Shown here piece after piece: positions 1-8,268 of a stretch of DNA of 64,000 nt. The position numbers and the translations under genes were made by a program. Source of the stretch: Candidatus Accumulibacter cognatus (lineage in GTDB: Bacteria > Pseudomonadota > Gammaproteobacteria > Burkholderiales > Rhodocyclaceae); NCBI GenBank assembly GCA_013414765.1, contig CP058708.1, forward strand, positions 2,785,553 through 2,849,552. Direction: 5' to 3'. Position 1 is the stretch's first letter; each line of letters begins with the position of its first letter. The notes below the pieces were generated by a model. The model had not been told where the DNA came from and searched no databases. It was given only the letters and a program-made list of their open reading frames with translations.

Positions 1-1795
1 TGCGCAGCAGCGAGTCATCGAGGGCGAGATAGAAGCGTGAGGAACCGGGATCGCCCTGGCGACCCGAACGGCCGCGCAACTGATTGTCGATCCGCCGCGA
101 CTCATGACGTTCCGAGCCGATGATGTGCAGGCCGCCGGCGGCGACGACCTGATCGTGCAGCTTTTGCCAATCCGCACGGATCACGCTGATGCGCGCCTCG
201 CGGTCCGCATCGGTAAGCGCCTCGTCGTCGCGGAGTTGCGTGATCAGTTTCTCGATACTGCCGCCGAGGACGATGTCGGTTCCACGACCGGCCATGTTGG
301 TGGCAATGGTGATCATCCCCGGCCGTCCGGCCTCGCGGACGATTTCGGCTTCGCGCGCATGCTGCTTGGCGTTGAGAACCTGATGCGGCAGTTTTTCGTG
401 GTCCAGCAGGGCCGAGAGCAACTCGGAATTCTCGATCGAGGTGGTGCCGACCAGCACCGGCTGGCCGCGTTCGCGGCAGCCACGAATATCGGCAACGATC
501 GCCGCGTGTTTCTCCTTGGCGGTACGGAAGACCTGGTCGTTGTGGTCGGTCCGGCGCATGGGCTGGTTGGTCGGGATGACCACAGTTTCCAGACCATAGA
601 TTTGCTGAAACTCGTAGGCTTCGGTATCCGCAGTGCCGGTCATTCCGGACAGCTTGCTGTACATTCGGAAGTAGTTCTGGAAGGTGATCGATGCCAGGGT
701 CTGATTCTCGTTCTGAATCCGGACACCTTCCTTGGCCTCGACCGCTTGGTGCAGACCATCGGACCAGCGACGACCGGACATCAGGCGACCGGTGAACTCG
801 TCTACTATGATCACCTCACCATTCTGCACTACATACTGCTGATCCCGTAGGAACAGGTTGTGGGCGCGCAGTGCAGCGTACAGATGGTGAATCATCAGGA
901 TGTTGGAGGCATCGTAGAGACTGCCGCCGTCAGGAAGCAGGCCAGCTTGTGCCAGGATCTCTTCGGCGTGCTCGTGACCCTCCTCGGTCATCAGGATCTG
1001 ATGGCCTTTTTCGTCTACCCAGTAATCTCCCGGACCATCCTCGACCTCGCAGCGCTTGAGCAGCGGAGCGACCTTGTTCATGCGCACGTACAGTTCGGTA
1101 TGGTCTTCAGCCTGGCCTGAAATGATCAGGGGTGTGCGCGCTTCGTCGATGAGGATCGAATCCACTTCGTCGACGATGGCGAAGTTGAGCTTGCGTTGGA
1201 CTCGCTCGGTGCCGGAATAGACCATGTTGTCGCGCAAGTAATCGAAGCCGAACTCGTTGTTGGTCCCGTAGGTGATGTCGGCAGCGTAGGCCGCCTGTTT
1301 GTCCCCGTGGGCCATTTGCGACAGGTTCACGCCGACGCTGAGGCCGAGAAAACGATGCAGGCGCCCCATCCACTCAGCGTCGCGGTTGGCCAGGTAATCG
1401 TTGACCGTTACCACATGTACACCGTTCCCGGAGAGTGCATTCAGATAGGACGCCAGCGTCGCCACCAGCGTTTTTCCCTCACCAGTACGCATTTCCGCGA
1501 TCTTGCCGTCGTGCAGGACCATGCCACCGATCAGCTGGACGTCGAAGTGACGCATGCCCAGCGTACGCTTGCCGGCCTCGCGAACCACGGCGAAAGCCTC
1601 CGGTAGCAAGGCGTCGAGTGTCTCGCCGTTGGCAACGCGCGACTTGAAATCGGCGGTCTTGCCGCGCAGGGCGTCGTCAGAAAGCGTACTGGTTCCCGCT
1701 TCCAGCGCATTGATCTTGCGGACAACCTGCATGTACTGCTTGATCAGCCGATCATTGCGGCTGCCGAAAATCTTCTTGAGTAGGCCGGAAATCAT
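1..1795 (-). CDS. secA: Preprotein translocase subunit SecA (C-terminus outside window)
   Basis: SecA is the cytosolic ATPase motor that drives unfolded preproteins through SecYEG. Reading the minus strand from the ATG at 1795 gives about 598 residues that run off the left edge; full-length SecA is about 900, so the C-terminal third is missing. The protein begins [16 protein letters not shown]. It carries the Walker A motif GEGKT at about residues 105-109 and the [12 protein letters not shown] Walker B region at about 209-220. The translation ends in the second motor domain, around [14 protein letters not shown]. No clear Shine-Dalgarno precedes the start, but the start fits the family's usual N-terminus. 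The gene has no close partner inside the window. Confidence 0.97.
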   Translation of the reverse strand, partial: MISGLLKKIFGSRNDRLIKQYMQVVRKINALEAGTSTLSDDALRGKTADFKSRVANGETLDALLPEAFAVVREAGKRTLGMRHFDVQLIGGMVLHDGKIAEMRTGEGKTLVATLASYLNALSGNGVHVVTVNDYLANRDAEWMGRLHRFLGLSVGVNLSQMAHGDKQAAYAADITYGTNNEFGFDYLRDNMVYSGTERVQRKLNFAIVDEVDSILIDEARTPLIISGQAEDHTELYVRMNKVAPLLKRCEVEDGPGDYWVDEKGHQILMTEEGHEHAEEILAQAGLLPDGGSLYDASNILMIHHLYAALRAHNLFLRDQQYVVQNGEVIIVDEFTGRLMSGRRWSDGLHQAVEAKEGVRIQNENQTLASITFQNYFRMYSKLSGMTGTADTEAYEFQQIYGLETVVIPTNQPMRRTDHNDQVFRTAKEKHAAIVADIRGCRERGQPVLVGTTSIENSELLSALLDHEKLPHQVLNAKQHAREAEIVREAGRPGMITIATNMAGRGTDIVLGGSIEKLITQLRDDEALTDADREARISVIRADWQKLHDQVVAAGGLHIIGSERHESRRIDNQLRGRSGRQGDPGSSRFYLALDDSLLR

Positions 1796-1921
1796 TCTGG
1801 GAACGATAAAGAAATGCGAAGTTGATATGAGGACCCGGGCCAACAAGCAGAGCCGGTTCCACTGTGAACAACTGGATCACGGTTCGGGTTGGGCCGCCGG
1901 ACCGGTAGGGTGACGGGATAT

Positions 1922-2092
1922 CTACATCAGCATGTGTTGCGCGGCATGGATACTACCTTCAAGACTCGATTGACGCAATTCTGACGTTGTCTGCAGGTAC
2001 AGATTCGTGATCTGCAACAGGTCGGCAGAACTTCCGGAGCATGCCGAGGAGATGGTGAAATTACCTTGCATGAATGAAAAAAATTCAGGCAT
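1922..2092 (-). CDS. Possible small ORF upstream of secA (56 aa, unknown)
   Basis: A 56-codon minus-strand frame begins MPEFFSFMQGNF and ends SIHAAQHMLM. The second half looks like an amphipathic helix (LLQITNLYLQTTSELRQ). It lies 127 bp upstream of secA on the same strand. I see no good ribosome binding site, and I do not recognise a family; a phasin-like helix came to mind but cannot be supported. It may be a small gene, a remnant, or chance. Confidence 0.25.
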   Translation of the reverse strand: MPEFFSFMQGNFTISSACSGSSADLLQITNLYLQTTSELRQSSLEGSIHAAQHMLM

Positions 2093-2137
2093 CGAGTGAG
2101 ATTTTATCGTTTGCCGCGTTGCCAGCGACAGATTATT

Positions 2138-2159
2138 GTATCCGGGCAATCCCGGATAC
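2138..2159. promoter_or_regulatory. Perfect 9-bp hairpin with 4-nt loop
   Basis: GTATCCGGG, CAAT, CCCGGATAC forms a perfect stem-loop 71 bp upstream of the small ORF at 2231. It has no T-tract, so it is not an intrinsic terminator. It could be a leader structure, a protein-binding palindrome or a dispersed repeat. Confidence 0.5.
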
Positions 2160-2230
2160 CGGGAATCATCGAGCTACAGTGGAACGCAATCTCACTTTAG
2201 CCATTACGAGGTCTCTCAAGGAGAAACAAA

Positions 2231-2365
2231 ATGGGCGAGAGCATCCCCGTCCTGGGCGCAGGTTTCACCATTTTATTCATGGTCTTATGTTTTTCATCGC
2301 CAAGCATTGGTTTGCTTGTTGACTGGCTCGCACGCCATCGCCAGCATGACCTGACAATACAATAG
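2231..2365 (+). CDS. Small predicted membrane protein, 44 aa
   Basis: The ATG at 2231 follows a strong ribosome binding site (AAGGAG, 7 nt upstream) and opens 44 codons beginning MGESIPVLGAGFTILF. Residues about 6-32 form one hydrophobic segment (VLGAGFTILFMVLCF...), followed by a short basic, polar tail (ARHRQHDLTIQ). This layout fits a single-pass small membrane protein. The glycine-rich start of the helix loosely recalls small decarboxylase gamma (OadG-like) subunits, but that is only a resemblance. It stands alone between divergently placed secA and convergent ubiB, with its own leader containing the hairpin at 2138-2159. Confidence 0.5.
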   Translation: MGESIPVLGAGFTILFMVLCFSSPSIGLLVDWLARHRQHDLTIQ

Positions 2366-2466
2366 GCGACTACAGATATAGGATTGTCCGATTATCCTAG
2401 CATATTGGCATTGGAGCATCGTGCAGGACAGCATCGAGAATCATCTTTCGATGGGCGCGCAGATGC

Positions 2467-4011
2467 TCAGAGATTGTTCATCAATAGCTGACCGAGCAGT
2501 ATTGCCGTCAGCAGTACGGCGATGACGCCCAGCAAGCGCCTGTGCTGGCGCTGTGTGCGTGCCAGATCGGCCAGCAACGGCGCCAGATCAGGCGCTTTCG
2601 TTTGTGCCAGCGCCTGGTGTACCAGGCGTGGCAACTGCGGCAGGATGCGTGCCCAGTAGGGAGCTTCCTGCTGAACGCCGCGATGGAATGCGCGGCTACC
2701 GAGTTGCTCGCTCATCCAACGCTCCAGGAATGGTTTGGCGGTCTTCCACAGGTCCAGATTGGGGTCGAGTTGCCGGCCCAGGCCCTCGATGTTGAGCAGG
2801 GTCTTCTGCAGCATCACCAGTTGCGGCTGGATTTCGACATTGAAACGGCGCGAGGTCTGAAACAGACGCAGCAGGACGCGGCCGAACGAGATTTCGTGAA
2901 GTGGACGGTCGAAAATCGGTTCGCAGACGGCGCGGATGGCGGCCTCGAACTCGTCGGCACGCGTCTCTGGCGGTGCCCAACCAGCTTCGATATGAGCCAT
3001 CGCCACGCGCTTGTAGTCGCGCTGGAAAAAGGCGAGGAAGTTCTGCGCCAGGTAATTCTTGTCGTTATCAGTCAGTGTTCCGACGATGCCGAAATCGAGT
3101 GCGATATAGCTGCCGTGATGGTCCGGATCGGTGGCGATGAAGATATTGCCGGGGTGCATGTCGGCGTGGAAGAAGCCATCGCGAAATACCTGCGTGAAGA
3201 AGATCTCGACGCCGGCACGTGACAGCGCCGGCAAATCGATGCCGGCAGCGATCAGGGCATCGGTCTGACTGATAGGGATGCCGCGCATGCGCTCCATGAC
3301 CATCACTGTCGTCGTGCATTGGTCCCAGTACACTTCGGGTACCTGCAGCAACCGCGAGCCGCTGAAGTTGCGTCGCAGTTGCGAGCAGTTGGCGGCTTCG
3401 CGCATCAGATCGAGTTCGTCGTAAAGGTATTTGGCGAACTCGCCTACCACTTCGCGCGGCTTCAGCCGCTTCCCGTCCGACCACACCTTTTCGAGCAGGC
3501 CTGCCAGGGTTTCGAGCAGTGCCAAATCATTGGCAATCACGCCGTGCATGTCCGGACGCAGGATCTTGACGGCAACTTCCTGGCCGCCGTCCTCTGGCCG
3601 CAGACGGGCAAAATGGACCTGCGCAATCGAGGCGCTGGCGATCGGTGTCGAATCGAACTCGGCAAACACGGCACTGGCTGGCCGGCCATAGGCTTTCTCG
3701 ATTTGCGTCAGTGCCAGTTCGGGCGAGAACGGTGGTACGCGATCCTGCAGCCTGGCCAGTTCATCGGCGATGTCGGTACGCAGCAGGTCGCGACGGGTGG
3801 ACAGAACCTGTCCAAACTTGACGAAAATCGGCCCCAGCGACTCGAGTGCTTGGCGCAGACGAACCGCCGGCGGGGTGTCGAAACGTCGCCAGAAATGCAG
3901 GGCACGCGACAGCGCCGCCAGGCGACCGCTTGGTTCGTGCTCGAGAATCATCTCGTCGAGGCCGTAGCGGCTCGCAATACTCAGGATTTTGGCGAGGCGA
4001 AATAGTCGCAC
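2467..4011 (-). CDS. ubiB: UbiB, ubiquinone biosynthesis atypical kinase/ATPase
   Basis: UbiB is a membrane-anchored member of the ABC1/ADCK (UbiB) protein-kinase-like family needed for ubiquinone synthesis, probably by making membrane-bound intermediates accessible. The 514-aa product has the family's diagnostic KxGQ motif ([11 protein letters not shown], residues about 63-73). It also has an AVKILRPD lysine, [10 protein letters not shown] and ALDFGIVG catalytic or metal-binding segments. C-terminal hydrophobic residues ([16 protein letters not shown]) form the membrane anchor. The start is GTG at 4011, which gives the usual N-terminus [18 protein letters not shown]. UbiA and UbiD are encoded about 18 kb away on the same strand. 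Confidence 0.96.
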   Translation of the reverse strand: MRLFRLAKILSIASRYGLDEMILEHEPSGRLAALSRALHFWRRFDTPPAVRLRQALESLGPIFVKFGQVLSTRRDLLRTDIADELARLQDRVPPFSPELALTQIEKAYGRPASAVFAEFDSTPIASASIAQVHFARLRPEDGGQEVAVKILRPDMHGVIANDLALLETLAGLLEKVWSDGKRLKPREVVGEFAKYLYDELDLMREAANCSQLRRNFSGSRLLQVPEVYWDQCTTTVMVMERMRGIPISQTDALIAAGIDLPALSRAGVEIFFTQVFRDGFFHADMHPGNIFIATDPDHHGSYIALDFGIVGTLTDNDKNYLAQNFLAFFQRDYKRVAMAHIEAGWAPPETRADEFEAAIRAVCEPIFDRPLHEISFGRVLLRLFQTSRRFNVEIQPQLVMLQKTLLNIEGLGRQLDPNLDLWKTAKPFLERWMSEQLGSRAFHRGVQQEAPYWARILPQLPRLVHQALAQTKAPDLAPLLADLARTQRQHRRLLGVIAVLLTAILLGQLLMNNL

Positions 4012-4096
4012 GGCTGACGGGCAGGTCTTGAAGTCGGCAAAGAGACGAGTTTACACAGAAACGGGTGTCATCGCTCCGCTCTGATACGCATATCAG

Positions 4097-4948
4097 TCAA
4101 GCTGCTCTCGACAGGCGCGAAATGGTCAATCGATGCTGCTCGATCCAGTACGGAAAACGGCTGTCGGCAAACACCGAGAGTTCCCGTATCCTTTGCTGCC
4201 CGATCGGGTCTCCAGCCTCGATAGCACTTGCGGGATGGCACATCAACAGGTCGCCGTCTGCAGCATCGACGAACCAAGACATCAGCATTCGTCGGTATTC
4301 TTCGGGGCTTGCCGAGAAGCCGTAGACCCCTAGCAGATGACGGTTCATCGGCAGACCCTGTGCATCCGCCAATCGGCGCATCGTCCGCGCACCCAGGCAG
4401 GCAATGATCCGGGCCTTCAAGCGCTTGCCACGATCGACTGTCAAGTGGCGCGCCGTTTGCGTCGAGCGCAGCCAGAGAGAACGCGTCGGATAGCGCTGAG
4501 CAATGCACTCCAGCAACTGCTCGCGAATCAGCGGCAATTGATGGACATGCTGGTGGCCGTCGATGAAATCAGGAGGACGTCCGAAGCGGGTTTCGAAACC
4601 ATCCAGTTGAGAATCAATGGTCGCAGTGATCAGGGACTTCGGTAATTGTTGTAGATAACATGCGCTGATCAGGCGCGGCAGCGAGAAGCAGAATTGGCCT
4701 CTAACAAAGGCCTCGGTAAAATTGAGATGCAGCCCGATGTCCACCGGCAGTAGCGCCAGCAAAGAGACCTGTTCACTCAGCGCTGGCCCCTGCACTAGGC
4801 AACTGACCGCACTGAGGCGGCCCAGTCGGGCCAGTTCAAGAATGCCTGCGTTTATTCCGGCAGACATCCCGAAGTCGTCGGCGCAAATGGCGAGCCGCTT
4901 GCCGGCCGCAACAAGCGAAGTCTTAACCTTACTAGAGGCATCTGGCAT
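4097..4948 (-). CDS. YdjC/ChbG-HpnK family carbohydrate deacetylase (NaxD-like)
   Basis: YdjC-superfamily enzymes remove N-acetyl groups from sugars. The Francisella member NaxD deacetylates undecaprenyl-phosphate-linked GalNAc before transfer to lipid A. Metal-site motifs are visible: ADDFGMSAGIN near the N-terminus, LHLNFTE, and DGHQHVHQLP. A C-terminal segment MCHPA also fits the family. I chose ATG 4948 (MPDASSKVK); the frame is open to 5068, but those extra residues overlap gtrA and do not look like the family. An in-frame GTG five codons upstream is an alternative. The start codon overlaps that of the divergent gtrA gene by two bases. Neighbours encode GT2, GT39 and GtrA proteins, supporting a role on a polyprenyl-linked amino sugar. 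Confidence 0.85.
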   Translation of the reverse strand: MPDASSKVKTSLVAAGKRLAICADDFGMSAGINAGILELARLGRLSAVSCLVQGPALSEQVSLLALLPVDIGLHLNFTEAFVRGQFCFSLPRLISACYLQQLPKSLITATIDSQLDGFETRFGRPPDFIDGHQHVHQLPLIREQLLECIAQRYPTRSLWLRSTQTARHLTVDRGKRLKARIIACLGARTMRRLADAQGLPMNRHLLGVYGFSASPEEYRRMLMSWFVDAADGDLLMCHPASAIEAGDPIGQQRIRELSVFADSRFPYWIEQHRLTISRLSRAA

Positions 4949-5339
4949 GGTAGTGATATTCACGCAACTCGCGTGGTTTGTGTTCGTCGGTTGTACAGCG
5001 GCGGCAACGCATTGGCTGATCGCGGTGGGTTGTGTCACCGTTTGGCAACAGCCTCCGTTGTTGGCCAATCTGATCGGATGGCTGGTCGCTTTTCTGGTTT
5101 CATTTGGCGGACATTATCGCCTGACCTTTCGTTATCAGCAGAACTCTCTGGCGATCGCCTGCGGCCGCTTCTTTCTTGTCTCGGCAAGCGGATTCGTGAT
5201 CAACGAACTGAGCTACGCCTTCTTGTTGCACGTCACCAATATCGCCTATGACCTGCTGCTGGCAGTGATTCTGGTGGCGATTGCGGTGCTGACCTTCATC
5301 CTCAGCCGTTACTGGGTTTTTCGCCACAGAATTTCCTGA
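4947..5339 (+). CDS. GtrA family membrane protein (polyprenyl-sugar flippase-like)
   Basis: GtrA-family proteins are small four-helix membrane proteins thought to flip polyprenyl-phosphate sugars across the inner membrane. The 130-aa product has four hydrophobic segments (around FTQLAWFVFVGCTAAATHW, NLIGWLVAFLVSFGGHY, FFLVSASGFVINELSYAF and LLAVILVAIAVLTFIL) and ends with the family-typical SRYWVFRHRIS. The start at 4947 follows AGAGG at a workable distance. The gene runs opposite to its functional neighbours. Its start codon shares the sequence CATG with the divergent deacetylase start, and its 3' end overlaps the convergent GT39 gene by 38 bp. Any promoter must therefore lie inside the deacetylase coding region. 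Confidence 0.9.
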   Translation: MVVIFTQLAWFVFVGCTAAATHWLIAVGCVTVWQQPPLLANLIGWLVAFLVSFGGHYRLTFRYQQNSLAIACGRFFLVSASGFVINELSYAFLLHVTNIAYDLLLAVILVAIAVLTFILSRYWVFRHRIS

Positions 5340-6873
5340 GGGCTGCCGGCTGCAGCCGCCACAGCGCGTGCCTTTGGTCGGCGGTAAATACCGGTTGCTG
5401 CTGCAGCCACGGCAGCAGCTCAGGCGCCGACGGCTTGCCCCAGATCCATAATACGCCGGCAGCAGAACTGCAGAGTCTTGCCGCGAACTCTGCGGGCGTG
5501 AGCAGGACCGCCTGCCGGCTGGCATGGTCAAACTCTCCGGCATCGGCGAGTTCCTTTCGCCAATTGTCGCGCTTGGCGATTTCCGGATCCTGCCAATCGC
5601 TGACTACCCAGGCAGGCTTGCGGGCTTGCAAATAGAACGGCAGGTCGTATGGATACTGATCGACCAGGACCACTTGGTCCGGTGGCTGCAGCAGGGGACT
5701 GGCCTTGCTCGCCAGAGATTTGGCGGAAACTTTGTCGGCAAGTGCAACGCCGACCACCAGTGCGACACAGGCGATCGAGGCCAGGCTCAGGCTCCCAACA
5801 TACCAGCGCAGGGCACGCGTCCGGTCACGATCCAGCCAGTGCGAAAAGGATTCGGCAATCAGATAGGCAAACGGCGGCGTCGCCGGCAGAATGTAACCCA
5901 GCAGCTTGGAACTCGGCAGAGAAAAAAAGACGACGATGAACAGGAACCAGATCACCATCAGGCTTCGCAAGCCAACCCGCCCGGCATCTCCGTGGTCGAC
6001 CTGGACGAATGCGCGTGCAAACCATGGCGACCACGGCAAGGTGGCCAGGAAAATGACCGGAATATAAAACCAGAAGGCCATCTGGTTATTGAAGCCGGTT
6101 TCCGAAAAGCGCCGGAAGTGATGATAAACCACGAAATAATCGAAGAATCCGGGGTAGGAATGCTGCATCCAGAAAAACCATGGGAGCGCAATCAGTAGCA
6201 GGAGCAGCGTTCCCGGCAACCAGAAGATTGCTGGTAAAGACCGCCACGCTCGACGCCAGAGCAGCCAGAGCAGCAAAACACCGCCCGGCAAGACGATACC
6301 GATCAGACCCTTGGCAAGAATCCCGAGTGCGGCAAAGACGTAGCTGATGGCCAGGACAGCGCGATAGGGAAGCTTCTCTTCGAGACGAAGGATGGCATCG
6401 GCCCCGGCAAGAATCGTCAGGGTAATCAGACTGGCAACCAGCATGTCGAGGTTCGCGAATTGACTTCCTGCGTAGAAGATCGGCTGTGTGACCAGGATGA
6501 CGATCGACAGGGTAGCAAGCTGGCTGTCCCGGTAACGACGGACAAACCAGTAGAGGCCCACGGCGGCAAAGAGGCCGGCGACCAGTGATGCCGCTCGCGC
6601 CGGCAACTCGTGCGCTCCGAATAGGCTCAGGCTCAAAGTCGTCAGCCAATAAAACAGCGGCGGCTTGTGGAAGAATGGCATGCCGTCGAGGCGGGGAACC
6701 AGCCAGTCGCCGGTGGTCAGAATTTCCCAGGCAATGCCCACATAGCGCCCTTCATCAGGAAGCATCAAGGGCCGGATTCCGGCCGTAGCCGACAGCCACA
6801 CGGCCGTGGCCAGCATCACCAGCCACATTGATCGGGTATCAACAAATGCCGACAGCCACTTGTTTGTGCTCAT
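5302..6873 (-). CDS. ArnT-like glycosyltransferase family 39 protein
   Basis: GT39/ArnT enzymes are inner-membrane transferases that move a sugar from a polyprenyl phosphate to lipid A or another acceptor on the periplasmic side. The product (523 aa from ATG 6873) has about ten or more hydrophobic helices. It has the early acidic loop LMLPDEGRYVGIAWEI with the catalytic-type Asp-Glu pair, followed by FFHKPPLFYWL, both characteristic of ArnT. The C-terminal third is periplasmic-like. I used the start MSTNKWLSAF, 10 bp downstream of the GT2 stop, rather than the upstream extension that overlaps GT2. It forms an operon with the GT2 gene and probably with the deacetylase beyond gtrA. Confidence 0.9.
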   Translation of the reverse strand: MSTNKWLSAFVDTRSMWLVMLATAVWLSATAGIRPLMLPDEGRYVGIAWEILTTGDWLVPRLDGMPFFHKPPLFYWLTTLSLSLFGAHELPARAASLVAGLFAAVGLYWFVRRYRDSQLATLSIVILVTQPIFYAGSQFANLDMLVASLITLTILAGADAILRLEEKLPYRAVLAISYVFAALGILAKGLIGIVLPGGVLLLWLLWRRAWRSLPAIFWLPGTLLLLLIALPWFFWMQHSYPGFFDYFVVYHHFRRFSETGFNNQMAFWFYIPVIFLATLPWSPWFARAFVQVDHGDAGRVGLRSLMVIWFLFIVVFFSLPSSKLLGYILPATPPFAYLIAESFSHWLDRDRTRALRWYVGSLSLASIACVALVVGVALADKVSAKSLASKASPLLQPPDQVVLVDQYPYDLPFYLQARKPAWVVSDWQDPEIAKRDNWRKELADAGEFDHASRQAVLLTPAEFAARLCSSAAGVLWIWGKPSAPELLPWLQQQPVFTADQRHALWRLQPAALRKFCGEKPSNG

Positions 6874-6883
6874 CGATGCCTGC

Positions 6884-7900
6884 TCAGGATTCGTTTTCGG
6901 GCAGTTTTTGCCCGATGTTCCGCTTGACCACGTAGAGGGGACGCTGCTTGACTTCGTCAAAAATCCGCGCGATATAGGCGCCCATGGTACCGAGTGCCAT
7001 CAGGTTGATTCCAGAGAAGAAAAACATTCCGGTGACGATGGTTGTCCAACCTGAAATGTCGTGCCCATTGATCAGATAATCGATCACCAGGTAACTGCCA
7101 TAGCAGAAAGAAAGCATCGCAATCAGGCTGCCGACCAGGTTGAAAGTGCGCAGGGGCCAAGTCGAGAAAGCGGTGATGCCATCGACCGCGAAACGAATCA
7201 GTTGCAGCAGATTGAAATGGCTTTGCCCATGCAGTCGTTCGGCAGGAACATAGGGCATCGGCTCGGCCTTGAAGCCAACCCAGGCATAGAGCCCCTTCAT
7301 GAAGCGGGTGCGTTCAGGCAGGCGAATCAGCGCGTCTACGACCTGCTTGTCCATCAGTCGGAAATCACCGGCATCAGGGGGAATACGAACCCTCTGCCCC
7401 TGCCCCAGGATGCCGTAGAAAATCGAAGCGCCGACGCGTTTGAGCCAGGATTCGTCGTCACGATTCCTTTTTACCGCATAGACGGTGTCGACACCTGCTT
7501 GCCAGCGTACGAGCATCTCCGGGATCAGGGCAAGCGGGTGTTGCAGATCGGCATCGATGCAGATCACCACATCTCCACTGCTCACTTCGAGCCCGGCGCT
7601 GAGTGCTGCTTCCTTGCCGAAGTTACGCGACAATTGCAGGTAGTAGACACCCGGGTTGCTGGTCACATAGGTCGTCATGAGTTGCGGCGTACGATCGGTA
7701 CTGCCATCATCGACGACGATGATTTCCCAGGCGGAACTGATTTGATCCAGCAATTCGGCCATTTCCGGGAGCAGCAGAAGCAGGCTGTCATGCTCGTTCA
7801 GTGCCGGGACAACACAACTAATGCGAGGCCGTTCGGGTCGGGGAGGACCGTGCCGAAGCGGGGGGGGCACACTTGAAATCATGATCCCTTCGTAAGCCAA
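6884..7900 (-). CDS. GT2 polyprenyl-phosphate glycosyltransferase (ArnC/GtrB-like)
   Basis: This family loads a nucleotide sugar onto undecaprenyl phosphate on the cytoplasmic face. The 338-aa protein shows the GT-A fold motifs VVPALNEHDSL, VVDDGSTDRT and IDADLQHP, then a GDFRLMDKQVV acceptor-site region. Two C-terminal membrane helices (NLVGSLIAMLSFCYGSYLVI and TGMFFFSGINLMALGTMGAYI) are typical of GtrB, ArnC and FlmF-type enzymes. A start at ATG 7882 (MISSVPPPLRHG) is also possible. It is the first gene of the minus-strand operon with the GT39 gene 10 bp downstream. Substrate cannot be read from sequence; GalNAc or GlcNAc is inferred from the deacetylase partner. Confidence 0.92.
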   Translation of the reverse strand: MAYEGIMISSVPPPLRHGPPRPERPRISCVVPALNEHDSLLLLLPEMAELLDQISSAWEIIVVDDGSTDRTPQLMTTYVTSNPGVYYLQLSRNFGKEAALSAGLEVSSGDVVICIDADLQHPLALIPEMLVRWQAGVDTVYAVKRNRDDESWLKRVGASIFYGILGQGQRVRIPPDAGDFRLMDKQVVDALIRLPERTRFMKGLYAWVGFKAEPMPYVPAERLHGQSHFNLLQLIRFAVDGITAFSTWPLRTFNLVGSLIAMLSFCYGSYLVIDYLINGHDISGWTTIVTGMFFFSGINLMALGTMGAYIARIFDEVKQRPLYVVKRNIGQKLPENES

Positions 7901-8268
7901 TATAACACGTTAGGGGAGCTCAACGGTTAGATTCTCCACCCGTTCAGGCGTAGCGTCGGGCATTCGGCCCAAATTCGGCCCAAATGAGAATTGCTGACAG
8001 GGAATTTGATACACCCCGAACAGCGTTTGTGCGATATTTTTTCCCGAGCGTTTCCTGCATCGTCCGCTGGCAGTCCAGGAAGGACGGGCTCTGCATGAAA
8101 AAGACCGAACCCATATCATCCCTCTCAGAAGCTTCAAACCGCAAAATTTAGCGGGTCTGCTTCAAAATGAGAACAGCTGTTCTCGCCGTTCTCGCCATCA
8201 ATCGCCAAGTCGCGCATTGTGCGTCGTATAATCAGCAGCTTGACCAAATTCTCAGCCAGAAGCATTCG
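7901..8268. other. Divergent intergenic region between GT2 and argS
   Basis: This 368-bp gap should hold promoters for the GT2 operon and argS. No convincing gene is visible in it. It contains a tandem pair of TTCGGCCCAAA at about 7963-7985 and a perfect 16-bp palindrome at 8169-8184, annotated separately. Confidence 0.5.
8169..8184. promoter_or_regulatory. Perfect 16-bp palindrome upstream of argS
   Basis: GAGAACAGCTGTTCTC reads the same on both strands and sits 85 bp before the argS start; another GTTCTC half-site follows at 8188. The core GAAC-N4-GTTC resembles Gram-positive-type LexA (DinR) boxes, but no regulator is identified here. An operator is plausible and unproven. Confidence 0.45.

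Noticed and set aside
4949-5068. 40-residue N-terminal extension of the deacetylase
   Set aside because: It is antisense to the start of gtrA and not family-like; the ADDFGMS motif lies at the expected distance from ATG 4948.
7910-8137. 75-codon minus ORF between GT2 and argS
   Set aside because: No ribosome binding site, a basic composition without recognisable features, and it covers the presumed divergent promoters.
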